Below are positions 1 through 8,975 of a DNA stretch of 64,000 nt, one piece after another. The stretch lies in contig JAEURN010000008.1 in assembly GCA_016789105.1 (NCBI GenBank), positions 62,001-126,000 of the forward strand, given 5' to 3'. A model generated the notes under the pieces. The model worked only from the letters and a program-made list of their open reading frames with translations, made no database searches and had not been told where the DNA came from. Origin of the DNA: Armatimonadota bacterium. GTDB lineage: Bacteria; Armatimonadota; Fimbriimonadia; Fimbriimonadales; Fimbriimonadaceae. Each line of letters begins with the position of its first letter. Within the stretch, counting starts at the first letter, position 1. Position numbers and translations under genes: made by a program.

Positions 1-8
1 GTCTGAAA

Positions 9-1133
9 ATGCTGGACCCCCGCGTCACCCAACTTGCCGAACTGATCTGCGGCCATTCGACCTCCCTCGGACCTGCGGACAGCGTGCTCATCCACGCATT
101 CGACATCCCCGAAGAATGCGTCGCCGAATTCGTCCGGGTCGCCCAATCCAAAGGAGCAAAGGTGGCCCTCAGGCTCGAATCCAACCGGATCCGGCGACAA
201 TTGATGCACGGGATGACCGAAGCGAACGCCGATATGATCGCAGAGATCGAACTGCACGAGATGAAGCAGATGACCGCCTACATCTCACTCCGGGGCGGGC
301 ACAACTCCGCCGAACTCAGCGACGTCCCCTCCGCGACCAACGCCATGTGGCAAACCCGGTACGGCATCCCCGTGGTCCACGGCCAGCGGGTTCCCCACAC
401 CAAATGGGCCGCCCTCCGGTGGCCCAACCCCAGCATGGCCCAGATGGCTTCCATGCCGACCGATGCGTTTGAGGACTTTTACTTCCGGGTTTGCACTCTG
501 GATTACAAAAAAATGGAGCGGGCCGCAAAGCCCCTCTCCGAACTCATGGACAGGACGGATCGGGTCAGGCTGGTCGGCCCTGGGACTGACCTGAGCTTCA
601 GCATCAAGGGAATCGGATCCAAAAGCTGCCATGGCGAGCGGAACATCCCCGACGGTGAGTGCTTTAGCTGCCCGGTCAAAGATTCCGTGAATGGCGTGGT
701 GCAATACAACACGGTCAGCCTCTACCAAGGTAAAGATTTCAAAGACATCCGGTTCGAAGTCAAGGACGGCAAGATCATTGATGCCACGGCGGGCGCCTTG
801 ACCCAGGAGCTGAACGACATTCTGGACACCGACGAAGGCGGACGGTACTTTGGCGAATGGAGCCTGGGATACAACCCGCACGTCCTCCATCCGATGCGAG
901 ACACCCTCTTCGACGAGAAAATCGCCGGATCATTCCACCTAACGCCGGGCAATGCCTACGAAGGCCCCGGCGGGAACAACAACCACAGTGCCATTCACTG
1001 GGACATCGTTTGCATCCAGCGGCCCGAATATGGGGGCGGCGAGGTGTGGTTCGACGACGTGCTGATCCGCAAAGACGGCTTGTTCACGTTGCCCGAGTTG
1101 GCCGGATTGAACCCCGACCAACTCGGGAACTGA
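9..1133 (+). CDS. M29 family metallo-aminopeptidase
   Basis: A cytoplasmic leucyl-type aminopeptidase of the AmpS/AmpT (M29) family, which removes N-terminal residues with a two-metal centre. Candidate ligands and catalytic residues fall in family order: Glu217 in NIPDGE, Glu283 in FGEW, His310, Tyr317, His330 and Asp332 in the SAIHWD motif. At 374 residues it is slightly shorter than typical members (about 400). There is no signal peptide. The start at base 9 gives a sensible N-terminus, but the frame is open to the window edge, so a longer start cannot be excluded. It converges with a lipoprotein gene 3 bases away. Confidence 0.9.
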   Translation: MLDPRVTQLAELICGHSTSLGPADSVLIHAFDIPEECVAEFVRVAQSKGAKVALRLESNRIRRQLMHGMTEANADMIAEIELHEMKQMTAYISLRGGHNSAELSDVPSATNAMWQTRYGIPVVHGQRVPHTKWAALRWPNPSMAQMASMPTDAFEDFYFRVCTLDYKKMERAAKPLSELMDRTDRVRLVGPGTDLSFSIKGIGSKSCHGERNIPDGECFSCPVKDSVNGVVQYNTVSLYQGKDFKDIRFEVKDGKIIDATAGALTQELNDILDTDEGGRYFGEWSLGYNPHVLHPMRDTLFDEKIAGSFHLTPGNAYEGPGGNNNHSAIHWDIVCIQRPEYGGGEVWFDDVLIRKDGLFTLPELAGLNPDQLGN

Positions 1134-1136
1134 GCC

Positions 1137-1367
1137 CTAGTAGCCGCCTGAATCGCCGTGGTTCAGTTGCTGCAGACCCGAGTTCGAGGAATCGGCCTGG
1201 GCTGCACCAGAGGCATCCGCGGCACCTGTCGGTTGGGTAGCGGAGGGCTGCGCCTGGGTTTGCGGCTGGGGTGTGACCGCCGGGCTTTTGGGGGCGGGCT
1301 CGGCCGCCGGTTGGCAGGCAACCAACGCTCCCAACAACGCCAACAGGATCAAAACGCGACTTGCCAT
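1137..1367 (-). CDS. small lipoprotein
   Basis: A 76-residue exported lipoprotein of unknown function. The N-terminus is a short hydrophobic signal ending in the lipobox LVAC near residue 18; the rest is a low-complexity Ala/Gln/Pro/Ser-rich tail without a recognisable domain, likely an extended linker. The ATG at 1367 shares one base with the TGA of the upstream pilin gene (TGATG), so the two are probably translationally coupled; a TTG one codon earlier is an alternative start. The pairing suggests a surface or pilus-related accessory role, which is inference. Confidence 0.7.
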   Translation of the reverse strand: MASRVLILLALLGALVACQPAAEPAPKSPAVTPQPQTQAQPSATQPTGAADASGAAQADSSNSGLQQLNHGDSGGY

Positions 1368-2311
1368 CAACCGGTCGTCCCGTCAAATGGGTTGTCAGGG
1401 ACGAAAGCCGCCGGATAGAAAGTCGGCCCGGCAATCCACCCTCGGATGAACGCGCCGGGAACCGCCGGGATCTGGCCCTTGCTGTTCAAGAACTGCCACG
1501 GCTGTTGGGCCCGCAACCTCTCGTTCCCGCTCGATTGGTTGCCGTTGCCATAGGGAATGTACTTGGCGCTGGTATCCGCCATCACGTGCACCGATCCTTG
1601 ACCAAAGGCGTGCCAAGAGGGGCCTTCGATCTCAAAGGCCATGCCATATGCCGAACCTGAAGGCGCATCCTGCGGCCTTCCGGCTGGGTTGTATTGGCAA
1701 ACGACACCCTGGATCGGGCAGTTGAGCCGGGGACTCACCGCCACAAAGCCGTCATAAGTGTATGTCCCCATCCCGGGCCAAATCATCGTGAGTTTGCTGA
1801 TGGCCGTGAACGAGTTCTGGCTCATCCCCTGCAAAAACCCGTTGTAGCTGAAATTGGACCCTTTGGGCTCGGCGACCCTGGCTCCGGAGGCAAAGCACCC
1901 TGCCAGAGTTCCCGAAGAGAACGTTCGGCGGTCGTTGCCCGGATTCAGCATTTCGTAATTCTTACGGTAAGGGTTGGTGGCATTGTGCCAAACCAAGGCC
2001 GATTCCCGTTGCAAGGTCGGCTGGCTGGCCAAGTTGCACCAGTTGTCGGGACTGGCCGAATAGTTGGCAGAATTCCGGTAGCTCGGCTGGATAGTCTGGG
2101 TGAGGTCGGGCACCGTGCCCAGGGGCATCAGGTCGTCGTAATCCGAAAGGTAGATGATGATGGCCGTCCCCGCCTGCTTGGACTGGGACAGATAGGCTGT
2201 GCGTTTGGCTGCGACCTTTGCCTGCGAAAAGACGGGGAAAAGGATCGCCGCCAAAATCGCGATGATCGCGATCACGACCAGCAGTTCGATCAGGGTGAAT
2301 GCATTGCGCAT
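1367..2311 (-). CDS. type II/IV pseudopilin-like protein (prepilin N-terminus, DUF1559-like)
   Basis: A secreted pilin-like protein with a class III signal: a short leader, cleavage expected before FTLIELLVV, Glu at mature position 5, and a hydrophobic helix of about 20 residues ending [10 protein letters not shown]. This form is typical of the large DUF1559-like families of Planctomycetota and Armatimonadota. The C-terminal part is a roughly 270-residue globular domain containing short Gly/Asn/Pro-rich stretches. ATG at 2311 gives the leader MRNA; an ATG at 2323 would add MDSL. No ribosome site is obvious for either. The exact substrate or filament role is unknown. Confidence 0.85.
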   Translation of the reverse strand: MRNAFTLIELLVVIAIIAILAAILFPVFSQAKVAAKRTAYLSQSKQAGTAIIIYLSDYDDLMPLGTVPDLTQTIQPSYRNSANYSASPDNWCNLASQPTLQRESALVWHNATNPYRKNYEMLNPGNDRRTFSSGTLAGCFASGARVAEPKGSNFSYNGFLQGMSQNSFTAISKLTMIWPGMGTYTYDGFVAVSPRLNCPIQGVVCQYNPAGRPQDAPSGSAYGMAFEIEGPSWHAFGQGSVHVMADTSAKYIPYGNGNQSSGNERLRAQQPWQFLNSKGQIPAVPGAFIRGWIAGPTFYPAAFVPDNPFDGTTG

Positions 2312-2410
2312 GAGAGAATCCATGGACCGGCAGACAGGCGAAAACTGTTTCGATCCAATTTCATATTAACCCAACTCCCAGGAAAATGGCCAACGATTTT
2401 TATGACAGGC

Positions 2411-2416
2411 TAAAAT
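2411..2416 (+). promoter_or_regulatory. -10 element TAAAAT, leaderless type
   Basis: TAAAAT ends exactly six bases before the ATG at 2423, so transcription would start at or next to the start codon. No -35 match and no Shine-Dalgarno sequence are visible. Confidence 0.55.
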
Positions 2417-2422
2417 ACGGTC

Positions 2423-3472
2423 ATGCCCCGGTTCCAGATCGACACCGACTACCTTGCATCGGTGTTGGAAGACCTCATCAACACCCCCAGCCCAACCGGG
2501 GACACCGCGTGGGCGGTTTCGTTTGCCCAAAACGAACTCGAGAGCCTGGGGGCTACGACGTTTGTCACCCCCAAAGGTGCCTTGGTCGCCCAATACGAAG
2601 GGCTCAAAGACGACCGGCCCCGCGCCCTCAGCGCCCATGTCGACACCCTCGGGCTCATGGTCGCCGAAATCAAAGCCAACGGCCGGCTCCGGGTTTCGGC
2701 CCTCAACGGCATCATGTGGCCGACGATCGAAAGCGAAGGGGTCACCATCCAAACCCAAGCGGGCAACGGGATCAGGGGCAGCGTGGTCTTTGTCAACGGA
2801 GCCGCCCACGTCAACCGGGAGGCGACAACGGCCGCTCGGAACGCAGACAACCTTGAAATCCGGATCGACGAACGGACCAACTCCGCCGAAGAAACCCGGC
2901 TGCTGGGAATCGAAGTCGGGGATTTCGTCTATCTCGACCCTCGGTTCGAAAAAAGCAAATCCGGCTTCATCAGATCCCGGTTCTTGGACGACAAAGCCTG
3001 TGTCGCCTGCCTGATCGCCGCCCTCAAAGCCCTCCACCAAGCCGGGGTGAGCCCGGCCCAAAGAACCCACATCCTCATCAGCAACTACGAAGAAGTCGGG
3101 CACGGCGGCATGGACTCCTTGCCCGCCGACCTGCACGAATACCTGGTGCTGGACATGGCGGTTGTGGGCAACGGGCAGACCGGTTCCGAATCCCACTGCA
3201 CCTTGTGCGTGAAAGATTCCAGCGGGCCATACAGCAAGGAACTGAACCAGAAGATCATGGCGGTAGCCAGCCGGGCCGGGATCGACTTGAAGCGGGATAT
3301 CTACCCTCACTACGGCTCCGATGGAAGCGCCTATTGGCGGAGCGGGGGGACGGCGAGGGTCGGGCTCATTGGCCCCGGGGTCGACACGTCCCACGGTTAC
3401 GAGCGCACACACATCGACGCCCTCAAAGACACGGCCCAACTGATTGCCGAATATTTGATCGAAGAAGAGTAA
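2423..3472 (+). CDS. M42 family metallopeptidase (glutamyl aminopeptidase/FrvX-like)
   Basis: A cytoplasmic dinuclear-metal aminopeptidase of the M42 family, whose members form large dodecameric shells that trim peptides. Family motifs are in order: AHVDTLG (His72, Asp74), LDDK (Asp189/190), NYEEVGHG (Glu223/224), LDMAVVG (Asp244) and a C-terminal THID histidine. Length (349 residues) is normal. No signal peptide. The ATG is fixed by a -10 hexamer six bases upstream. It lies divergent to the pilin gene and ends at a hairpin shared with the converging WD40 gene. Confidence 0.93.
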   Translation: MPRFQIDTDYLASVLEDLINTPSPTGDTAWAVSFAQNELESLGATTFVTPKGALVAQYEGLKDDRPRALSAHVDTLGLMVAEIKANGRLRVSALNGIMWPTIESEGVTIQTQAGNGIRGSVVFVNGAAHVNREATTAARNADNLEIRIDERTNSAEETRLLGIEVGDFVYLDPRFEKSKSGFIRSRFLDDKACVACLIAALKALHQAGVSPAQRTHILISNYEEVGHGGMDSLPADLHEYLVLDMAVVGNGQTGSESHCTLCVKDSSGPYSKELNQKIMAVASRAGIDLKRDIYPHYGSDGSAYWRSGGTARVGLIGPGVDTSHGYERTHIDALKDTAQLIAEYLIEEE

Positions 3473-3492
3473 AGGGCCCTTGCGGGCCCCTT
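3472..3492. terminator. hairpin between convergent genes, probable bidirectional terminator
   Basis: GGGCCC, TTGC, GGGCCC forms a 6-bp G+C stem with A-rich and T-rich flanks (AAA before, CTTAA after). It sits in the 27-base gap between the converging M42 and WD40 genes. The T tract is short, so termination strength is uncertain. Confidence 0.6.
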
Positions 3493-3499
3493 AACACTT

Positions 3500-4477
3500 T
3501 CAGCGGCGTTTGGGGGCTTTGGCCACCGGCTGGGCTGGACTCACGATGTGGATCTCCACCGTGTCAGAGGCATTTGTGCTGACCATGTACTTGCCATCGC
3601 CAGTGAACGCCACTGGGGATCCGACATAACTGCGGCCGTCCACTTCCGCCACTTGTTTGTAAAGCGACATATCCCAAAGCCGGAGGGTTCCGTCGATCGA
3701 AGTCGTCGCCGCGAACTTTCCGTTCGGGGTGAAGTCGGCTGCCGTCACAAAATCGGTGTGGCCGGTCAAGGCTTTGAGGCGGCTTTTGTTGACCAGATCA
3801 AAAACGGTGACCACTCCGTCCCGGCCGCACGTCACGCCGCGGCTACCCGCCCGGTTCATCGCAAAGCCGTTGGCCCCTTGGCCGCCGGGCAGAACCATTT
3901 TTTGTACCGTTTTCAGCGTTTTGGGTGCCAACAAGCGGAGGCCTTCGGCTTGGGTTCCGGCAAAAACCGATCCGGCTTTGGTGAAGCCCGCCCCGTAATA
4001 GTTGGCCGGCTCGCCGATCACTTTTGCCACCGGGTCGCCACCCGAGACGTTCCACAGGCAAACCGCGTCATCTTTGCCCACCGAAACAAACTGTTTGCCA
4101 TCGGCACTAAACGCGATTGATTGGATGCCCCGCGTGTGGCCCTTGGCCCGAGGGTATTCGCGGATCAATTTGCCCGTTTTGGCATCCCACAAAAAGATCT
4201 TGGCCTGCTCATCACCGCTAAGAACATACTTCCCATCAGGAGAGATTGCCGCGCCATAGGCGGGTTGGGCATGCCCGGTAAACGTGACGGTTGCGGCCTT
4301 TCCGGCGGCATCCATCACCCTGACTTGGGCATTTTCCATACCAGCAACAAACCGGCTATCCACAGGGCTCGCCGCCAAACAAACGGCCCTCACGCCGTCA
4401 AGGGCCTTTACCTTTTTGAGGGTGGGCGCGGTTTGCCCTATCGCCATCCCCGCGGCCAAAGTCATCGCTGTCATCAT
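3500..4477 (-). CDS. secreted WD40-repeat beta-propeller protein
   Basis: An exported propeller protein of unknown partner. A short signal peptide (hydrophobic to about residue 14, AMAIGQTA region) is followed by WD40 blades: the motifs DGKYVLSGDEQAKIFLWD, DGKQFVSVGKDDAVCLWN and NGKFAATTSIDGTLRLWD each show the blade pattern ending in an LWD-like tripeptide. At 325 residues it can hold about six or seven blades. WD40 domains are protein-binding scaffolds. It is the last gene of a minus-strand group after a GH57 enzyme and a lipoprotein. Confidence 0.85.
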   Translation of the reverse strand: MMTAMTLAAGMAIGQTAPTLKKVKALDGVRAVCLAASPVDSRFVAGMENAQVRVMDAAGKAATVTFTGHAQPAYGAAISPDGKYVLSGDEQAKIFLWDAKTGKLIREYPRAKGHTRGIQSIAFSADGKQFVSVGKDDAVCLWNVSGGDPVAKVIGEPANYYGAGFTKAGSVFAGTQAEGLRLLAPKTLKTVQKMVLPGGQGANGFAMNRAGSRGVTCGRDGVVTVFDLVNKSRLKALTGHTDFVTAADFTPNGKFAATTSIDGTLRLWDMSLYKQVAEVDGRSYVGSPVAFTGDGKYMVSTNASDTVEIHIVSPAQPVAKAPKRR

Positions 4478-4546
4478 CGCATCTGCCTTCCATTAGGGCA
4501 GACGAACAAGAGGTCTAGCCCGATACATTTGCCGGCGGAGCAAACT

Positions 4547-5506
4547 CTATTTTTGTGGGCTTTTGGGCAGGACGAAGTCCTTCTTGTCGTGGGTGCCGCC
4601 AAAGCTCCAGTTCCCCCGCCAAACCATGTCCCGGGTTTTGCCATCGGGGAAAATGAAGTTGGATCGGAACAGCACGGGGACGTTGCGTTTGGAGTCCACG
4701 ACGAATTCGATTTTGAGTTTGTCACCCGTTGTCGATTCGGCGTACATCCGGTAGAACGGGCGTTCGTCGCCAACCGGCTTCGCGTTCTGGACTTCTGTGG
4801 TGACCTTGAACCCGTTGCCCGGGTCGTTCAACCCCTCCACAAACGCTGACCACGGGTGGCTGCCGTCGGCATAAAAGCCGAATCCGTCGCCGGGCATGCG
4901 TTTGGCAAACTCTTCGATTTGCTTGCGGGACATCTTTGCCGTCGGCTTGCCCGCAGATAGCGGTGGGAGCGCTTGAACCTTGCCGCCTTCCAACTTCACC
5001 CGTTTTGTTCCGTCTCCGGTCAACCGGTTGACGTCGGCCTTGGTTTCTGGCAATGCGTACTGGATATCGAACCGGGTTTTGTCTTGGATTTTGATAACCG
5101 GGGCCGACCTCAGCAGGCTTCCTTTGTCCGAGACTTCGATCGTCACGGCGACAAAAGCCGGCGGCAGGTGGGACAGGGCCTCATCGATCTTGCTGCCAAG
5201 GGTCTCTTCGACTTCCGGCGGGGCTTCTTTGGCATTCTCCCAGCTCGGAGGGTTCTCGCTGACATGGACATCGGGCGAGGGCGTGCGGTTTTGATCGATG
5301 CCCTTTTGGACGTCGGCGGGGTCGGGCTTGTGGGGGGTATTGCCGCCATCTGGGGCGCCGGGGTTTGTTTGGCCCGGATTGGACGACGTGGTGCCGGACG
5401 GTTTGCCCCCGCCTTGTGGCGTTAAGGTGTCGTTCGGTTGACACCCCGACAATGCCGCCAAAGCCAATGCCGCCATCGCCGATGCCGCCAAAACCCAAAC
5501 CTTCAT
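4547..5506 (-). CDS. lipoprotein with beta-rich C-terminal domain
   Basis: A 319-residue exported lipoprotein. The signal peptide ends in a lipobox LSGC at about residue 20. A roughly 70-residue Gly/Pro/Asn-rich linker follows, then a domain with alternating beta-strand pattern (for example LKIEFVVDSKRNVPVLFR) reminiscent of LolA/outer-membrane lipoprotein-sorting or DUF1571-like proteins; that likeness is weak and by eye. ATG at 5506 was chosen because it places the signal peptide at the N-terminus; the frame is open upstream into the preceding gene. It lies 44 bases after the GH57 gene, probably cotranscribed. Confidence 0.75.
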   Translation of the reverse strand: MKVWVLAASAMAALALAALSGCQPNDTLTPQGGGKPSGTTSSNPGQTNPGAPDGGNTPHKPDPADVQKGIDQNRTPSPDVHVSENPPSWENAKEAPPEVEETLGSKIDEALSHLPPAFVAVTIEVSDKGSLLRSAPVIKIQDKTRFDIQYALPETKADVNRLTGDGTKRVKLEGGKVQALPPLSAGKPTAKMSRKQIEEFAKRMPGDGFGFYADGSHPWSAFVEGLNDPGNGFKVTTEVQNAKPVGDERPFYRMYAESTTGDKLKIEFVVDSKRNVPVLFRSNFIFPDGKTRDMVWRGNWSFGGTHDKKDFVLPKSPQK

Positions 5507-5550
5507 CGTGTCATTAGACGCAACATATGACTGCATTCGTTTGCTCCCGA

Positions 5551-7266
5551 TCATGCCCCGTAGGCCTCCGGCGGCACGAGCGGGTGGTCCAATCGGGCCC
5601 AAAACCCGAGATCCAGTTCGGGGAATGGCGCATCTTTGAGTTGGCAATCGGCCAAATATTCCTCGTCCTCGGGGGAAGTCGCGCCACCGCCGTAGAGACG
5701 CTCAGCCAAGTCCGCCAGCTTTTCAAAGCGTTCGATGTGGTCAGCAAAACGCGCTTCGGCGTAATCCCGGGCAGAAAAGGTCGAGATCAAGAACTGCCAG
5801 TCGCTGGCTTCGGCCAACAGCAGTTCGCGGGCCGCCTGCTCACACACTTCTTTCACTTTCCCGGATGGGTTGAGTTGGGCGAGCCCCCGCATCCTTTTTT
5901 GGCAGGGGTAGAGCTTTTCCCAGGTCCAAATGTTGTCCTCGTTGAGCCAAACGTTGTGGTAACCACCCTCTCCCCAGCTGCCTTCGGGCAGGTGGATCAT
6001 GTGGCGCGCGGGCTCGGCATCCAAAACGTCGCCCCCGCTCGCCATCTCGATTTCTTCGGCGGCGGCCATCCGGCATCCCACTTCGTACAGGAACTCCGGC
6101 CCTTCCCACCACCAGTGGCCGAACAATTCAGTGTCGTACATGGCAACCAGACTGCCCTCCCGACCCGAAAGGCCCCGATATTGCGCCAGGGTGCCTTTGA
6201 CGATGTTCACAAAGTCTTCGGCATGCTCGGCGATGAGCTCGTGCGCTCGCCACGGGTCGTATGGTTGCTTGGCCCCCAAGTTGGCTTTGTCCTGGCTGAT
6301 GCGCCAGTACTTGTGGCGGCCGGGGTACTGCTGCTTGTGGAACTCCAAGTAGTACTCGTTGCCGGGGTATCCAACATCTCCGCTCCACACCTTGACCGTG
6401 CTTTGGGGGTCGCGTGCGAACACGGTCACCCCTTCGGGAATCATGTAATGCTCGTATTCGCTCCGATACTCTTCGGGCGGGGTGAACAATTGCTTGCTGC
6501 GGGCAAAAAGCTCGGCCAACTGCGGAAACTTTTGCCAATACGTCCCCAGCGGCTCGCCACCCCGGATCATATGGCTGTCCACAAAAAAGTACTCAATCCC
6601 GCTTTCTTGCAGGAACTGCTCGACCCCTTTGCGATCCCAGACCTGTGCGTCATCGCCCGCCGGCGCCTTCCAAGGATATCCAGGGCGGTAGGCGCATTCG
6701 GGGAGCCAAATCCCGCGGGGGGCTTTGCCAAAACGGCGGGTGTGGGTGGCCACAGCCAGCTTGACTTGGGCCTGAATGGACTCATCAGTGCCCGCCAAAG
6801 GGAAATACCCGTGGGTCGCCCCGCACGTGATCAACTCGATCAACCCATCTTCTTCAAAACTCTGGAAACTCCCCGTGATTGATTGCCCGCAACGGTGCTT
6901 GAACTGGATCACGGCGTTTCGGTACCACCGCTCCCACATCGCCGAAAGGCCGGTCATCCACAACTCGCCCTGCGCTTCGAACATCTCCTTGTCCTGCTGG
7001 GCGAAGGCGATTTTCTCTTCGCAATAGTCGATGAACCCGGATTTGAAAGCGGGGTCATCAAGCTGCTCACCCAGGATCGGCGTCACGTTCACCGTCCAGC
7101 GGGGTTTGATGCCTTGTTGGCGGAACCGTTCGAGAACGTCAAGGAGGGGGAGGTAACACTCGGCCGCGCTTTCAAACAGCCAGTCGGTCCCGTGAGGCGA
7201 TTTGCCGTGGCTCAGGACATAGGGCATGTGCGAGTGCAACACCAACATGAACCGGCCGACGGACAT
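5551..7266 (-). CDS. glycoside hydrolase family 57, probable 1,4-alpha-glucan branching enzyme
   Basis: A cytoplasmic GH57 enzyme, probably the glycogen branching type that forms alpha-1,6 branches. The expected nucleophile is Glu190 in GIWLPECAYRPGY and the acid/base Asp378 in YDTELFGHWWWEG; the N-terminal strand LVLHSHMPYV is also a family motif. Both regions match the branching-enzyme subgroup (with DUF1957-like C-terminal helices) better than 4-alpha-glucanotransferases. Length 571 residues is normal. A TAAACT hexamer ends nine bases before the ATG. First gene of a three-gene minus-strand group. Confidence 0.88.
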   Translation of the reverse strand: MSVGRFMLVLHSHMPYVLSHGKSPHGTDWLFESAAECYLPLLDVLERFRQQGIKPRWTVNVTPILGEQLDDPAFKSGFIDYCEEKIAFAQQDKEMFEAQGELWMTGLSAMWERWYRNAVIQFKHRCGQSITGSFQSFEEDGLIELITCGATHGYFPLAGTDESIQAQVKLAVATHTRRFGKAPRGIWLPECAYRPGYPWKAPAGDDAQVWDRKGVEQFLQESGIEYFFVDSHMIRGGEPLGTYWQKFPQLAELFARSKQLFTPPEEYRSEYEHYMIPEGVTVFARDPQSTVKVWSGDVGYPGNEYYLEFHKQQYPGRHKYWRISQDKANLGAKQPYDPWRAHELIAEHAEDFVNIVKGTLAQYRGLSGREGSLVAMYDTELFGHWWWEGPEFLYEVGCRMAAAEEIEMASGGDVLDAEPARHMIHLPEGSWGEGGYHNVWLNEDNIWTWEKLYPCQKRMRGLAQLNPSGKVKEVCEQAARELLLAEASDWQFLISTFSARDYAEARFADHIERFEKLADLAERLYGGGATSPEDEEYLADCQLKDAPFPELDLGFWARLDHPLVPPEAYGA

Positions 7267-7318
7267 CTCAGCCGCAGTTTAGCCGCAAGTCGCAGGCGAA
7301 CCCAGCCGCGCCTTGGAT

Positions 7319-7324
7319 TACAAT
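7319..7324 (+). promoter_or_regulatory. -10 element TACAAT, leaderless type
   Basis: TACAAT ends six bases before the ATG at 7331. This supports that ATG over an in-frame TTG at 7313, which would place the hexamer inside the coding region. Confidence 0.55.
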
Positions 7325-7330
7325 AGCCCC

Positions 7331-8914
7331 ATGTCTTTGTTCGGCAAGGTGGGCCGGCGGCGCCCCCGCGCCGTGTTCGCCATGGCGTTGGTCTACCTGG
7401 TGCTGGTTCTGGGGGCCCTCACAACCCTCTACCCGTTTGCCACCATGGTCACCACCGGGTTCAAAGGGACAACCGACCAAGACGACAACAAGCTGGTCCC
7501 CGGCTATTGGTCCGACGATGCCGAATTGCTGAAAAAGTACATCGATGACAAATATGCCGGCAATGCGAACCTGATCGCCAGCACCAAAAACACGTCCCCT
7601 GCCGACACCGCGGAATTGGCAACCTACCAAAAGTTTTTGATGCAACTGCCGCCCGATGCCTGGGTGGCCGGGTTCAGCACTCCCAGCGCCAATGTCACCA
7701 GCCGCCTCAACCGCGTGTGGCAGGATTGGCTCCGCACCCGCTACCACACCGTCGAAAAGGTCAACGACGCCTACACCGAATTCAATGGGGCATTCCAGCA
7801 AATCACCCCGCCCCCCGAGCGGTTGGAAGACCCGGCTTGGAACCCCAAAAACGACCAAAAATGGCGCGACTGGCTGGAATTCAAGTCCACCCTGCCGGCC
7901 GAATTCCGGATCCCAGTCACCGGCAACCGCCTTTACCAAGAGTTCCTGCGGGTCAAATATAAGAACCAAATCGGCGACGTCCCCAAAACCGTCGCGTTCA
8001 ACGGGAAGCCTGATTTTTCCAATGCGGGGCTCTCGCCGAATTGGAAGGATGCTTTGCCCCCCGACGAATCGGAGTTCTATTCAAAGGGCCTTCCCAAGGT
8101 GTTTGCTAATGGGGTCACCTTGGAACGGCAGTGGGCGGCATTTGCCGGGCTCGGCACCCAAAAAGAAGGCTCGCCCACGCTGACATTGCCCATCGCTGCG
8201 TTCGATTCTGCCTACCTCCACGCCCACCAGTCAGAAATCCGCCGCGAATTCACGTGGCGCAATTACGCCTACGTCCTCGACTACGTGCTGATCAACGGGC
8301 GGGCCGTGGCCAATACGGTGATTTTCTGCTTGCTGACCATCCTGGTGCAGCTAACAGTGAACCCGATCGCGGCTTACGCCCTCAGCCGGTACCCGATGAA
8401 AGCCACTGGGAAGATCCTGATCTTCCTATTGGCGACTTTGGCCTTTCCGGCAGAAGTTGCCCTGATCCCGTCGTTCCTTTTGCTCAAAGACCTGCACCTG
8501 CTGAACACGTTTGCCGCGCTCGTGCTCCCGGCGGCGGCATCGGGGTACATGGTGTTTTTGCTCAAAGGGTTCTTTGATTCGCTTCCTGCCGACGTTTTTG
8601 AATCGGCCCAGATTGACGGGGCCCCCGAATGGAAGATGATGTTGCGCATCGCTTTCCCTCTGTCCAAACCGGTGTTCGGGTATCTCGCGCTCCTCGCCTT
8701 CATGGGGGCTTACGGGGCGTTCATCTACGCCTTTTTGGTGGCGCAGGATCGCAACATCTGGACCCTGATGGTTTTTATTTACCAACTGCAACTAGTCGCT
8801 CCCAAATCGATGGTCATGGCGGCGGTGACTTTGGCCGCGCTGCCAACCCTGGTGGTGTTCTTGCTCGCCCAGAACGTGATCATGCGGGGGATCGTGTTGC
8901 CTGGCGAGCGGTGA
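7331..8914 (+). CDS. MalG-like ABC sugar permease with large extracytoplasmic insertion
   Basis: An inner-membrane permease of the carbohydrate ABC importers (CUT1, MalG class). TM1 is at residues 15-40; then, instead of a short loop, about 265 residues (45-310) follow before the remaining five helices. The C-terminal half has the coupling motif ESAQIDGAPEWKMMLRIAFP, which contacts the ATPase. The insertion carries repeated patterns such as WQDWLRTRYHTVEKVNDAY and LYQEFLRVKY, which resemble a motif seen in GH42-like beta-galactosidases. No MalF-type partner, binding protein or ATPase lies nearby, so this permease is an orphan here. Confidence 0.87.
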   Translation: MSLFGKVGRRRPRAVFAMALVYLVLVLGALTTLYPFATMVTTGFKGTTDQDDNKLVPGYWSDDAELLKKYIDDKYAGNANLIASTKNTSPADTAELATYQKFLMQLPPDAWVAGFSTPSANVTSRLNRVWQDWLRTRYHTVEKVNDAYTEFNGAFQQITPPPERLEDPAWNPKNDQKWRDWLEFKSTLPAEFRIPVTGNRLYQEFLRVKYKNQIGDVPKTVAFNGKPDFSNAGLSPNWKDALPPDESEFYSKGLPKVFANGVTLERQWAAFAGLGTQKEGSPTLTLPIAAFDSAYLHAHQSEIRREFTWRNYAYVLDYVLINGRAVANTVIFCLLTILVQLTVNPIAAYALSRYPMKATGKILIFLLATLAFPAEVALIPSFLLLKDLHLLNTFAALVLPAAASGYMVFLLKGFFDSLPADVFESAQIDGAPEWKMMLRIAFPLSKPVFGYLALLAFMGAYGAFIYAFLVAQDRNIWTLMVFIYQLQLVAPKSMVMAAVTLAALPTLVVFLLAQNVIMRGIVLPGER

Positions 8915-8975
8915 CACAGCGAGCCAAGTTGAAAACCAGCGCAACGGTGTTTCGGGAAGCACGCAGAACAAAATC

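Noticed and set aside
2366-3439. Long open frame (about 357 codons) on the strand opposite the M42 peptidase gene
   Set aside because: It is fully antisense to a well-supported gene, and its protein has no recognisable motif; such shadows are common in high-G+C DNA.
5527-6882. 451-codon plus-strand frame opposite the GH57 gene
   Set aside because: The GH57 catalytic motifs on the other strand are clear, while this frame gives only compositionally odd sequence.
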